64,000 nucleotides of DNA, taken from positions 1 through 64,000 of the IMG/VR virus record IMGVR_UViG_3300025886_000011; one strand, given 5' to 3'. Below are positions 42,618 through 50,932 of the stretch, piece after piece. Under the pieces are notes generated by a model. That model searched no databases. It was not told where the DNA came from and saw only the letters and a list, made by a program, of their open reading frames with translations. This DNA comes from a virus. The position numbers were made by a program, and so were the translations under genes. Position 1 is the stretch's first letter. Each line of letters starts with the position of its first letter.

Positions 42618-43397
42618 AGCTTCTTCTATGGTTATTTTTTTAAATGAATCTAATTTGCTTGTAGGGCATGCATTAAAAATCTCTATACCTTTACCTTTAA
42701 TATGTTCTTTTAGAATATTAAAACCTGGTAAGAAATGTTTGTTGTAAATGTTATCGGATGTTGCGTTAATTGGATATCCATCATGATAATGACTAGAGCT
42801 TCCAACATTTCCCATATCATAACCTAATAAAACTATTCTTTTGGATCCTAGATGTAATGCTAAGTTAATAGCAGCATAACCACTATTCATACCATGGGAT
42901 AAGGTATTTAAGGAAGTACTTAGTCCATATTTTTCACCTCTCTTTAGTAAGTGAATATCCTCACTCATTTCTCGTCTAGGTGCAATTGTATATTTTAAAC
43001 CTTTGAAACTATCAATATCTTTTTTATGCCAATTATAAAATCTGCCATCGGTCCAATAGACAGCATCTGCGTTTGGATAACTTAAAAGAGATTTATTTAT
43101 AGCTATGGTTTTTTTATTATTTAGCTCAGACCATTTAAAATTCTTTAATGAAGGACCTCCTCCAATAATATACACAGTATCGCTAGCATTCCATATTTTA
43201 GTTATTGGTTTAAAAACCGTAGGCTGTTTAAATTTAGGTTGTACATTACTTCTACGAATAGCTGCAACACTAGCAGGTTTTGAAGGTTTATTTACATGGA
43301 CTTGTACAGGGCCTCTAGTTATATTACTTTTAACATTACTAGATACAGCCGGGTCTACTTTAACCTTTATAACCTTTCGTATTTTTCTAGGACTCAT
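42603..43397 (-). CDS. DUF115/Maf-like putative glycan-related protein (only minus-strand gene)
   Basis: 264 residues, ATG at 43397-43395. After a basic, Pro/Lys-rich N-terminal 75 residues, DTVYIIGGGPSLKNFKW opens a Rossmann-like fold, followed by KTIAINKSLLSYPNADAVYW, SGYAAINLALHLGSKRIVLLG and GYDMG. These match the DUF115/Maf flagellin-glycosylation and MptE-like group (nucleotide- or nonulosonate-linked transfer). It may attach sugars to a phage or host protein. As the only gene on the minus strand it needs its own promoter, which I cannot identify in the 74-base gap shared with the gp44 promoter. Confidence 0.65.
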   Translation of the reverse strand: MSPRKIRKVIKVKVDPAVSSNVKSNITRGPVQVHVNKPSKPASVAAIRRSNVQPKFKQPTVFKPITKIWNASDTVYIIGGGPSLKNFKWSELNNKKTIAINKSLLSYPNADAVYWTDGRFYNWHKKDIDSFKGLKYTIAPRREMSEDIHLLKRGEKYGLSTSLNTLSHGMNSGYAAINLALHLGSKRIVLLGYDMGNVGSSSHYHDGYPINATSDNIYNKHFLPGFNILKEHIKGKGIEIFNACPTSKLDSFKKITIEEALSLR

Positions 43398-43427
43398 TAA
43401 ATAGATTTTTTTTATTTATTTACATTG

Positions 43428-43460
43428 AAACAAATGCTATTTTTTCCATATAAAAATAAA
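43428..43460 (+). promoter_or_regulatory. Middle-type promoter: AAAC-N16-ATATAA
   Basis: AAAC 43428-43431, 16-base spacer, ATATAAAAATAAA 43448-43460; ATG of the clamp loader at 43472. Confidence 0.7.
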
Positions 43461-43471
43461 TCAAACTAAAT

Positions 43472-44434
43472 ATGAAGAATATCCAAAATGTACTATTAAC
43501 AGAGAAGTACAGACCACAATCCTTAGATGATTTAATTACGCCACAGAGAGTTGGGGAAAAGCTAAGCAAAGGAGTTTATCAACATCTATTACTTCATGGT
43601 AGTCCAGGTACTGGTAAAACATCTGCTGCTAAGGTACTGGTAAAACATTTTAAGCATCCATACCTTTATATTAATGCGTCAACAGATACTTCAGTAGATG
43701 TTGTAAGAAATAGAATTACTGATTTTTGCGCTAATCGTTCTATAATGGATGAGCCAGGAAAAATGAAAGTAATTATACTTGATGAGATTGATGGTGTATC
43801 TGATCAATTCTTTAAAGCACTAAGAGCTACTATGGATCAATTTGCTGTAAACGCAAGATTCGTTGCAACATGTAATTATATTAATAAAGTACCAGATCCA
43901 ATTCAATCAAGATTTGAAATGATTGATTTTGATTTTAGTAAAGAAGAAGAAACTGAAATAATGAAAAGTTACATTATGAGGATTTTTCAAATATGCAAAG
44001 AAGAAGGTATTGGGATTGATAAACACGCGGCGGTTGAATTAGTAAAAAGAAAATTTCCTGATTTGCGAAATATGTTAAATCAGTTACAAGGATTTAAATC
44101 ACAAGGTGTAGAAACTATAACAGTTGAAAACATTAAACAATTCAGTTCAGTATATAAAGATATTTATGATCTTGTTATTGATGGAGAAGATCCTGTAAAA
44201 AATTATCAATATATGTTATCTAATTATGCAAATAGAACTGATGATGTTTTATCTTCTTTAGGCGCAGAATTTATAGATTTTATAAAACAAGATAGACAAT
44301 CATATACACAATTTATTCCACAGATAATTGTAACGGTTGCAAAATATCAGGCACAACGGCAACAGGTAATTGATCCTGCAGTATCAATGCTCGCTTGTAT
44401 ATATGAATTACAAACAATAGTAAACGGGGCATAA
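43472..44434 (+). CDS. 44: Clamp loader ATPase subunit, T4 gp44-like
   Basis: 320 residues (T4 gp44 is 319). AAA+ motifs: EKYRPQSLDDLI, Walker A HGSPGTGKT (42-50), Walker B VIILDEIDGV, sensor 1 FVATCNYINKV and the clamp-loader SRC-like QSRFE. Loads the gp45 clamp onto primer-template. Its stop overlaps the next ATG (TAATG). In T4 the clamp, loader and polymerase genes are contiguous, whereas here the loader lies 22 kb from the clamp within structural genes. Confidence 0.93.
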   Translation: MKNIQNVLLTEKYRPQSLDDLITPQRVGEKLSKGVYQHLLLHGSPGTGKTSAAKVLVKHFKHPYLYINASTDTSVDVVRNRITDFCANRSIMDEPGKMKVIILDEIDGVSDQFFKALRATMDQFAVNARFVATCNYINKVPDPIQSRFEMIDFDFSKEEETEIMKSYIMRIFQICKEEGIGIDKHAAVELVKRKFPDLRNMLNQLQGFKSQGVETITVENIKQFSSVYKDIYDLVIDGEDPVKNYQYMLSNYANRTDDVLSSLGAEFIDFIKQDRQSYTQFIPQIIVTVAKYQAQRQQVIDPAVSMLACIYELQTIVNGA

Positions 44435-45090
44435 TGGCATACGGAGTATATAAAAATACGGAAGAGTTCGAAGAGCAGTTAGCACAATACACTGGTTCTA
44501 AATATGCAGTGACATTAGATAATATGAGTAACGGTTTATTCCTTGCTTTATATTATGAGAATCATGTTAATAAATCTATAGTAGGTGATTCTATAATAAT
44601 TCCGAATAGAACTTACCCATCAGTCCCTTGTGAAATAATCCATGCAGGGTTAAAGGTTAAGTGGAATAAAAAACACCCACAGGTTTTAAAGGGTAAATTA
44701 ACTGGTGCATATCAATTAAAAGGATCTAATGTTTGGGATTCAGCATTAACATTTACTGCAGATATGTATAAACCTTCTACTCATATGTGTGTATCGTTTA
44801 CTGGACCTTTTAAACATTTTAAATTATCTAAAGGCGGTGCAATACTAACTGATAGTTTAAAAGCATACCATTGGTTTAAAAGAGCAAGGTATTCAGGTCG
44901 TAGGGAATGTTCTTATCATGATGATAATTTTGATATGATTGGTTGGAATTTTTATATGATGCCAGAATTAGCAGCAAGAGGATTATTATTAATGAACCAA
45001 TTTTATAACCAGGACGGTACTAAAAAGCATCAAGAAGATTTAACATTACCTTATCCTGATTTATCAAAATTTAAAATATACGAAAAATGA
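44434..45090 (+). CDS. Truncated DegT/DnrJ/EryC1-type aminotransferase-like protein
   Basis: 218 residues against about 370 for the family. The N-terminus is typical (FEEQLAQYTGSKYAVTLDNMSNGLFLAL), as is DSIIIPNRTYPSVPCEIIHAG, and SFTGPFKHFKLSKGGAILTD contains the region of the PLP-binding lysine. The C-terminal small domain is largely missing. It may be a shortened sugar aminotransferase that works as an oligomer, or a binding-only relative. Start overlaps the clamp loader stop; its TGA overlaps the next ATG (ATGA). It is a glycan-type gene in a replication operon. Confidence 0.65.
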   Translation: MAYGVYKNTEEFEEQLAQYTGSKYAVTLDNMSNGLFLALYYENHVNKSIVGDSIIIPNRTYPSVPCEIIHAGLKVKWNKKHPQVLKGKLTGAYQLKGSNVWDSALTFTADMYKPSTHMCVSFTGPFKHFKLSKGGAILTDSLKAYHWFKRARYSGRRECSYHDDNFDMIGWNFYMMPELAARGLLLMNQFYNQDGTKKHQEDLTLPYPDLSKFKIYEK

Positions 45091-45242
45091 CAGAAGAATT
45101 TTTAGAAAAACTTATAATTAAATATCCTAATTTCATGGAGCTAGGTGCAGCTGTTACCAGATATAAGTCACTTCTTAATGATGGAATAGATATAAAAGAA
45201 ATTGAAAAACAAACTTTATCAGGTTCTTTCAGAACTCTGTAA
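45087..45242 (+). CDS. Hypothetical 51-residue protein
   Basis: Starts in ATGA overlap with the aminotransferase-like gene. Helical and charged, MTEEFLEKLI to QTLSGSFRTL. No family recognised. Tight coupling on the 5' side supports that it is translated. RNase H follows after 33 bases. Confidence 0.5.
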   Translation: MTEEFLEKLIIKYPNFMELGAAVTRYKSLLNDGIDIKEIEKQTLSGSFRTL

Positions 45243-45275
45243 AACTTGTTATATTTTAATTAAACACTACATAAT

Positions 45276-46499
45276 ATGAAGAAAACTGGCAGACATACAT
45301 TTGTAATAGATGGTAATTATTTTCTATTTAGAACATTATATGTAATACCTACAAGATCTAAAGAAAAAGGTTTATTAGGTACAGAAGAAGATGTACAGGC
45401 TTTTGTTAAAAAATTGGCAACTGACTTTGCATATCAAATTAGATTATTTGAAGGTCTTATCGATAAGGTTGTTTGGACGGTAGATTCAAGATCATGGAGA
45501 AAAGACTTTTACCCAGAGGCAGAATATAAAGGTAATCGTAAACAAAACGATGCTCTTAACTGGGAGAACTTTTCAAAAGCAACAGCTGACTTTATTTCTA
45601 TTTTGTCTAAGCAAGGTGTTATCATTTCAAAAATTGACGGAGCCGAAGGTGACGATTTAATGTATGCATGGAATACTGAATGTCTTGCAAATGACAAATC
45701 AGTTATTATGTTTACTGGAGATAGAGACTTAGTTCAATTAGTAGATAAGAGCAAAAGCAATCATACTCATACTATTCTATTTTCACCAGCCCATAAAAAA
45801 TTATATACTTACCAAGGTTTTTCTGAATGGATGGATTCTCAAACTGAAGAAGAACAATCTGATGATATATTTGATGTACTAAAAACTTCTGTATCACCAG
45901 AGAATCAGGCTAAGAAATTACTTAAAGCATTGGTCGCAAAGAAAAAGGTTTCTATTATAGAGGTTGATCCTGAAGACTTCCGTTTCCGTAAAGTCCTCAC
46001 AGGAGATGCTGGTGATAATGTACCACCTGCTTACTATTATAAAAAAGGTAATAGGAGATATGGTATCAGTGAAAACAAGGCAACTGCTATCATCGCTGAG
46101 TTCAAAGAAAAACATGGCCACTTGTCTCATATGTATCTTTATAATGATGAGTATATTACTGACCTTGCAAATATGACCGTAAGAGTTATGAATGCAAAAC
46201 ATATGAGCAGAGAACAGATTATTACTAATCTAAAATCTAATGTTAATCTTATGGTACTTGCTGCTGAATCAATACCAGAAGGTATCCTAGATGAAATGTT
46301 TAAATCAGTAGAATCAAAAATGAATGTAAAAGGTTTGCAATTAAAAACGATCTCTACAATGAAATCTATTTTAGAGAATACTGAATACTCAAAAGAAACT
46401 GATAGTTCTTTTAAGGCTGCATTCTTTAAAGATGATGATAGTGATTCTGATGATATGTCTTTTATAAAAGGTGGTAAAAAACAAGATAAGATTTTTTAA
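45276..46499 (+). CDS. rnh: 5'-3' exonuclease / RNase H, T4 Rnh-like (FEN1 family)
   Basis: 407 residues (T4 RNase H is 305). Metal-binding acids: TFVIDGNYFLFR (D12), VVWTVDSRSWRKDFYPEYK-type block (TVDSRSW and YKGNRKQND), DGAEGDDLMYAW and FTGDRDLVQLVD, then LTGDAGDNVPPAY with the helix-hairpin-helix entry. Removes RNA primers from Okazaki fragments. About 100 residues longer than T4's, with an inserted acidic segment near residues 188-225 (TEEEQSDDIF) and an acidic, Ser/Asp-rich C-terminus (DDDSDSDDMSF), which could bind gp32-like SSB or the clamp. The leader (45243-45275) is A/T-rich with TATATTTTAATTAAA but no standard middle promoter. Confidence 0.88.
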   Translation: MKKTGRHTFVIDGNYFLFRTLYVIPTRSKEKGLLGTEEDVQAFVKKLATDFAYQIRLFEGLIDKVVWTVDSRSWRKDFYPEAEYKGNRKQNDALNWENFSKATADFISILSKQGVIISKIDGAEGDDLMYAWNTECLANDKSVIMFTGDRDLVQLVDKSKSNHTHTILFSPAHKKLYTYQGFSEWMDSQTEEEQSDDIFDVLKTSVSPENQAKKLLKALVAKKKVSIIEVDPEDFRFRKVLTGDAGDNVPPAYYYKKGNRRYGISENKATAIIAEFKEKHGHLSHMYLYNDEYITDLANMTVRVMNAKHMSREQIITNLKSNVNLMVLAAESIPEGILDEMFKSVESKMNVKGLQLKTISTMKSILENTEYSKETDSSFKAAFFKDDDSDSDDMSFIKGGKKQDKIF

Positions 46500-46530
46500 A
46501 CTTTTTACTTTTTCTTCATATAAATATAAA
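46498..46530 (+). promoter_or_regulatory. Middle-type promoter: AAAC-N16-ATATAA
   Basis: AAAC 46498-46501 overlaps the RNase H stop (46497-46499); spacer 16; ATATAAATATAAA 46518-46530; ATG at 46539. Confidence 0.7.
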
Positions 46531-46538
46531 ATAACTCA

Positions 46539-46955
46539 ATGAAATTATTTGACTATATAAAAGTACTTTTCGGTAAAGATGTTAATTGGGATAAGGTATC
46601 TAATTATGATAAATCTAAAAATTCATTTATGACTAATAGGTTTATGAGTATTAAGTTCCCTATCCAAGCGAATATGTTTAATACATTAAAAATAGATCCT
46701 GTTGGTCAAGCTGAATCATGGAGATTAATATCTTCTAAATTTAATAGAGTACCAGGCTTTATTTATACAAAAGTAAAAAAGACACCTAAACAAAAAGCAA
46801 AAGAATGGAATCCTAATCCAGCTGCAAAAGAGATGTATATGAAATTTAACGAAATAGGTGAAAGAGAATATAGAGAAGCTCTAAAACATAACCCATCACT
46901 AATTAAGTCCTCGATAGATACATTAGAAAAACAAATGGGTAAAGATGTTAATTGA
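46539..46955 (+). CDS. Probable clamp loader small subunit, gp62-like (tentative)
   Basis: 138 residues (T4 gp62 is 187). NWDKVSNYDKSKNSFMTNRFMSI (given by ends NWDKV and TNRFMSI) recalls the W-x-x-(F/L)-S-x-x-x-K, NRF-x-S pattern at the start of cyanophage gp62 proteins. The rest is not decisive. It has a middle promoter like other replication genes and lies close to gp44 and RNase H, which supports a replisome role. If wrong, it is an unknown replication-region protein. It overlaps the next gene by 11 bases. Confidence 0.45.
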   Translation: MKLFDYIKVLFGKDVNWDKVSNYDKSKNSFMTNRFMSIKFPIQANMFNTLKIDPVGQAESWRLISSKFNRVPGFIYTKVKKTPKQKAKEWNPNPAAKEMYMKFNEIGEREYREALKHNPSLIKSSIDTLEKQMGKDVN

Positions 46956-47610
46956 TAATAAATTTGAGTTAGGCATCCCTACACATATTATGTTTACTTT
47001 GTATAAGTATGATTACTTTGATAGTATTATTATAAACAGAGTAAAAAAGGAATGCAAAAATCTATCAAAGATAGACGGCGAAATTACTGTTAAGCTATCA
47101 TCTTTCTTAACTGCTGTTAAAACTAGTAAGAGACTTAGCGGTGAAATCAAAAAAGCAGAAGACTTTGGGTATATTCCAAACCCTAATATTAAACCTAATT
47201 CAATTTATTTTCTATTCTCTATTTTTAACAGGCTTGAGAATTTAGATTTTTTAACATTTAAAGTTAATGATGATAAACACTTTAGTAGGTTAATTAAAGG
47301 TGAAAGAGGTGCTCCTATTTTAAGTTTTCATTTTAATATAATTGAAGGTATCTTTGATTTAACTAGGCTAATGGATAGAACAGAGTTAGACACCTTTAAT
47401 AAAACACTGATTGATTTTAAGATATTAAAAAATAAATATCTAGAGAGAAAGCCATATTTCTATATGAAAGCTACTGCAATTATTGATATTTTGACATCAA
47501 TGGATATAGAAGGCAAATTAAGTACCTTCAGCATATTGGATAGAATTGATCAAAAGCTTGAAGAAGACGATCCTATCTTAATCGTAAAGACAGACTATAC
47601 TCCATATTAG
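46945..47610 (+). CDS. Hypothetical protein, 221 residues
   Basis: Translationally coupled to the preceding gene by an 11-base overlap. Mixed alpha/beta, no recognised motif, no membrane helix. It has a run of Leu/Ile/Phe-rich strands and ends in acidic EEDDPILIV. In cyanophage and T4 order regA or similar regulators sit near gp62, but RegA features are not seen. It is probably a replication-associated accessory on context alone. Confidence 0.55.
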   Translation: MLIDNKFELGIPTHIMFTLYKYDYFDSIIINRVKKECKNLSKIDGEITVKLSSFLTAVKTSKRLSGEIKKAEDFGYIPNPNIKPNSIYFLFSIFNRLENLDFLTFKVNDDKHFSRLIKGERGAPILSFHFNIIEGIFDLTRLMDRTELDTFNKTLIDFKILKNKYLERKPYFYMKATAIIDILTSMDIEGKLSTFSILDRIDQKLEEDDPILIVKTDYTPY

Positions 47611-47615
47611 TAGCT

Positions 47616-47630
47616 GAATATATAAACAAA
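47616..47630 (+). promoter_or_regulatory. Late-type promoter motif GAATATATAAACAAA
   Basis: 13 bases before ATG 47644; no AAAC at -35. Marks return to late genes. Confidence 0.6.
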
Positions 47631-47643
47631 TAATGTTTGTATT

Positions 47644-48069
47644 ATGAAATCATTTATTAATCGCTGTTGTGAATCAAAGCGTGAATGCGTTACATACTTA
47701 GTAGTCTTTTTATGGGTTGCTGTTGGTGTTACTGCTACATATTTTGATACTGACTTTACTCAATTAGCCGGATATTTTATTTCTTTAACAGGATTTGTAG
47801 CATCATACATCTTTGGTGAAAGTATGAGACCTAGTGAAGATAGTTCTATTTTTAGAAAAGGAAAAAATAGCAAGAGAGAAAATCTTATGTATATTACAAT
47901 TGCTTTATGGACTATTATAGGAGTATGGGTAATTGTTAAGAATGCTGATCTTATGGGTGCAGCGGCATACTTTGCAGCACTAACACCTTTTGTAGGTTCT
48001 TATATAATTGGAGAAACTTTTAAAAAGGAAGGTAATTCAAAAAGTTCATACGAACAAATAAACTCTTAA
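47644..48069 (+). CDS. Four-helix membrane protein with internal duplication (holin-like)
   Basis: 141 residues made of two copies of a two-helix hairpin: SKRECVTYLVVFLWVAVGV to FVASYIFGES, and SKRENLMYITIALWTIIGV to FVGSYIIGET. Each has two hydrophobic helices of about 18-20 residues joined by a short polar turn, and the copies are about 65 residues apart. Basic N-terminus and polar C-terminus suggest both ends are cytoplasmic. Small late membrane proteins of this size are often holins, but no endolysin gene is near. Expressed from a late-type promoter. Confidence 0.65.
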   Translation: MKSFINRCCESKRECVTYLVVFLWVAVGVTATYFDTDFTQLAGYFISLTGFVASYIFGESMRPSEDSSIFRKGKNSKRENLMYITIALWTIIGVWVIVKNADLMGAAAYFAALTPFVGSYIIGETFKKEGNSKSSYEQINS

Positions 48070-48072
48070 TCA

Positions 48073-50034
48073 ATGGCAGTTAACGGAAGAACAACAGATG
48101 CTAATGGCGATGCTATATTAATTAGTCTCCAAGAACCTTATTTAAATGTAGTTGAAGTTTTAGGATATACTGATGAAACTAAAGGTGAAGCATCAGGTCT
48201 TTATTATAATAAACAGTTTAGATGGGGAACGGATGGTGTGACATATTCTGATTATATTGATCTTACTAATGCGAATCTAGAGGCTTTATTATTAAATCCT
48301 AATAAACCTTTTTGGATTCAGTATAGATATGAACAAGTAGGTGATGGCACATTAGAATTTGAATCTATCGCACTGGAATTAGTAACAGACGGCGGTGTAA
48401 TCTGTAGAATACCTCAAGTTGAGTGTGGATCTGAAGGATGTATTGGCGTACCTAACCTTGTTGTAGATTGCTGTGGTGATACATGGAATCCTTATGATTT
48501 ATCTAGAGCATCTTCAATGTATAATCAGTTATCTGCAATCACTTCTAATATGTTTGGGTTTTGTGTTGATTACTTTAAGACAAAGGCAGACCAAAGAAGC
48601 AAGGATGTTATATTAAAAGAATATTCTTTATTTGATGTTATTAAAGAAGGAGAAGTAAAAATCCTAATACCTGATAACGAATTACCAACAAGAGAAATAC
48701 AGTTTAATCCTATGATGATGGATTTTCCTGTTCAATTTGAAATACATATTGTCAAATCTGCATTCGAGGCAATATTCGGATTAGGCGCCAAACCTGAAAT
48801 GAGAGACTATTTATATTTTAAAGATTATATGAATAGGATGTATGAAGTAGATGCAATTGCACAAGCCGATGATTTTTTATATGCAGGATCTTATTGGAGG
48901 GTTAGTTTAGTACCATACCAAAAGAGGACCGCTGTTGGGTACGAAAATACTACAGCAGGAATACAGGCTGAAGCTAACACAGATGCATTAATCTCAAATG
49001 TAGAAGATAAGTTTAGAGTTGAGAGAGAAAATGAATTTAAGGATGTAAGAAAAGATAATCAGTATAAAACAATAGGAACATTAGGTAATGATTATGTTAG
49101 GAGGAGTTTAAACAAAAAACTAATTATAAAAGAGGAGAATGTTTATAATGAGTGGACTATAATTTCTAAGTACCATTATAGATTAGCCTCTATGGGAACT
49201 ACGAATGAAGCTATTAAGTATCAATATGAAAAAGGATGGAGTAGCGAAGAAGATCGTGCATTTACGTTTTGGATAAGACCACAGTATAAAACACCACTAG
49301 GTAATAATGTACTTATTTTATCAATAGCAGACAATAATGGGAAGGTACAATTTAATACAGGAGGTTTACCTAAATTCGGTAATTCTATTAATATAGGGGA
49401 TTGGGTGGAGATAAGAGGAACACAGTCATACAACGGTATAGGAAAGGTTATTGAAATAATTGGTGAATCTATTGTTATTGATGAACAGTTCATAGATGAT
49501 GTAACTACTACAGGATCACCTAGTTTTAATAAGGAAGCAACTAATAATTTTATGGTTTATGAAAATTCATTATTGCCACCAACTCAGCATGTTTCTTTTA
49601 CTTATACACCTAATTGGTTTATTATGAAAATTAATGAGGTTTATTATAAATGGAAAATAGGCCAGTCTTTTGCTAAAGATAAATGGTATGCCATAGTAAT
49701 TAATTTAAATGCTACTGCTAGGCAATTAGGATTATTCGTATATAATACCGTAGAAACATCTGGTGCTATTAATCCAAACCTAACAGCATCATTAAATTTA
49801 ATTTATAATAAAACGCAAACAGCAACACCACAAACTGTAATAGATGATCAATCATGGAAATTATTTGGATGTGAAACTGATTTAACAAACATAAGAATTT
49901 GGAAAAAACCAATAGAAGAAGAATTACAATCTTTAATACTTAGTCAATATGTAGTAAAGGATACTCATTTGACTTTACTATTGGATAATGCTTCACCTGA
50001 ATTAATGCTACAGGATGTAACCGATGCCAGATAA
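48073..50034 (+). CDS. Large tail, neck or baseplate protein, unidentified family
   Basis: 653 residues, mostly beta, with four closely spaced Cys around residues 111-136 (GGVICRIPQVECGSEGC, VVDCCGDTW) that might bind a metal. Residues about 395-620 resemble a lectin-like (concanavalin/LamG) jelly roll: FTFWIRPQY, KWYAIVINLNATARQLGLF and WKLFGCETDLTNIRIWKKPI are the usual strand and Trp-Lys/Ile-W pattern. Starts three bases after the membrane protein gene and precedes the terminase genes, so it belongs to the virion module. A carbohydrate-binding role is possible. Confidence 0.6.
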   Translation: MAVNGRTTDANGDAILISLQEPYLNVVEVLGYTDETKGEASGLYYNKQFRWGTDGVTYSDYIDLTNANLEALLLNPNKPFWIQYRYEQVGDGTLEFESIALELVTDGGVICRIPQVECGSEGCIGVPNLVVDCCGDTWNPYDLSRASSMYNQLSAITSNMFGFCVDYFKTKADQRSKDVILKEYSLFDVIKEGEVKILIPDNELPTREIQFNPMMMDFPVQFEIHIVKSAFEAIFGLGAKPEMRDYLYFKDYMNRMYEVDAIAQADDFLYAGSYWRVSLVPYQKRTAVGYENTTAGIQAEANTDALISNVEDKFRVERENEFKDVRKDNQYKTIGTLGNDYVRRSLNKKLIIKEENVYNEWTIISKYHYRLASMGTTNEAIKYQYEKGWSSEEDRAFTFWIRPQYKTPLGNNVLILSIADNNGKVQFNTGGLPKFGNSINIGDWVEIRGTQSYNGIGKVIEIIGESIVIDEQFIDDVTTTGSPSFNKEATNNFMVYENSLLPPTQHVSFTYTPNWFIMKINEVYYKWKIGQSFAKDKWYAIVINLNATARQLGLFVYNTVETSGAINPNLTASLNLIYNKTQTATPQTVIDDQSWKLFGCETDLTNIRIWKKPIEEELQSLILSQYVVKDTHLTLLLDNASPELMLQDVTDAR

Positions 50035-50037
50035 CCT

Positions 50038-50054
50038 GGAATATATATTACAAA
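50038..50054 (+). promoter_or_regulatory. Late-type promoter motif GGAATATATATTACAAA
   Basis: Core GAATATATAT, 10 bases before ATG 50065. Confidence 0.5.
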
Positions 50055-50064
50055 TAACTTACTA

Positions 50065-50673
50065 ATGGAAGATAATTCAAAAGATAAATTTAGAGATAGT
50101 ATCGGAGATTTACTTAATGACTTACCAGATGAAGTACCTGGTTTAGATGAAACTCCAGAATTATCAAGAGTAAAGATTGAAAGTACACAGGCAGTTGCCT
50201 TAACAAAGGCTAAAGGAAAGGCAAAGAAGGTAATGTCCAGTTTACTTAAGTTTTATTTAAGTGAAGAGATTATTGCTGAACATGAATATATTCAAGCAAA
50301 ATCTAATTTAGATGAATATGCTTTAGGTATGCTCATTAGACAAATGGAGAACAGTGAAATTGCTATTTCTCAATTGATGGATATTATTAATGAGGGTGAT
50401 GTATCACCAAGAATGTTTGAAGTACTTAGTGATTTACAAAGAACTTTATTGGATATTATTAAGAGCCAAACTATGTACATGGTGGCTATTGAAGAAAATG
50501 CTAAAAAGACTTCCAGAGATATTGATGTTTATCATGGAAATTCAGAGAGTAGTAATAATAAAAAACAAAGTGGTGTTAAGTCAAGGGGTACTAAAGATTT
50601 AATGCGAGCATTACAAGAAACAATTAACGAAGAAGATATACAAGATGTCGATAGCGATGAAAATGAAGAATAG
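50065..50673 (+). CDS. 16: Terminase small subunit, T4 gp16-like
   Basis: 202 residues (T4 gp16 is 164). The central coiled coil with RMFEVLSDLQRTLLDIIKSQ (given by ends RMFEVL and IIKSQ) fits the gp16 core helix; acidic N- and C-terminal ends flank it. Position directly upstream of gp17, with only the co-chaperonin gene between them, supports the call. gp16 regulates gp17 ATPase and chooses DNA for packaging. The end overlaps the next gene by about 17-30 bases depending on which ATG is used. Confidence 0.72.
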   Translation: MEDNSKDKFRDSIGDLLNDLPDEVPGLDETPELSRVKIESTQAVALTKAKGKAKKVMSSLLKFYLSEEIIAEHEYIQAKSNLDEYALGMLIRQMENSEIAISQLMDIINEGDVSPRMFEVLSDLQRTLLDIIKSQTMYMVAIEENAKKTSRDIDVYHGNSESSNNKKQSGVKSRGTKDLMRALQETINEEDIQDVDSDENEE

Positions 50674-50932
50674 TTATATTCTTACACAAGAAATAGTAAA
50701 AGGTGAAAGAAGAACTGATAGCGGCTTAATACTCCCTGATGAAAAATATAATAGGGTAGCTTTAGTGATTGAAGCAGCCGATGGCCTAGAAGTAAAGAAA
50801 GGCGATAAAATAGTAAAAACAATAGGTAAGGGTACTGAATATACATTGGATGGAGATAAGTTTGAAATCCTTCATATAAATCATGTTCTTGCCGTAATAG
50901 AAGAAGATGGCACAGAAACCGCAAGCGCCTAG
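50657..50932 (+). CDS. 31: GroES-like co-chaperonin, T4 gp31-like
   Basis: About 91 residues. ATGs at 50645, 50657 and 50663 are all in frame; I favour 50657 or 50663 (MKNSYILTQE). The mobile-loop region GERRTDSGLILPDE and the strands RVALVIEAADGLEVKKGDKIVK and FEILHINHVLAVIEE (given by short ends) match GroES. In T4, gp31 replaces GroES to fold gp23 inside GroEL. Its placement between the terminase subunits is unusual for T4. The enclosed gene overlaps both neighbours. Confidence 0.85.
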   Translation: MKMKNSYILTQEIVKGERRTDSGLILPDEKYNRVALVIEAADGLEVKKGDKIVKTIGKGTEYTLDGDKFEILHINHVLAVIEEDGTETASA

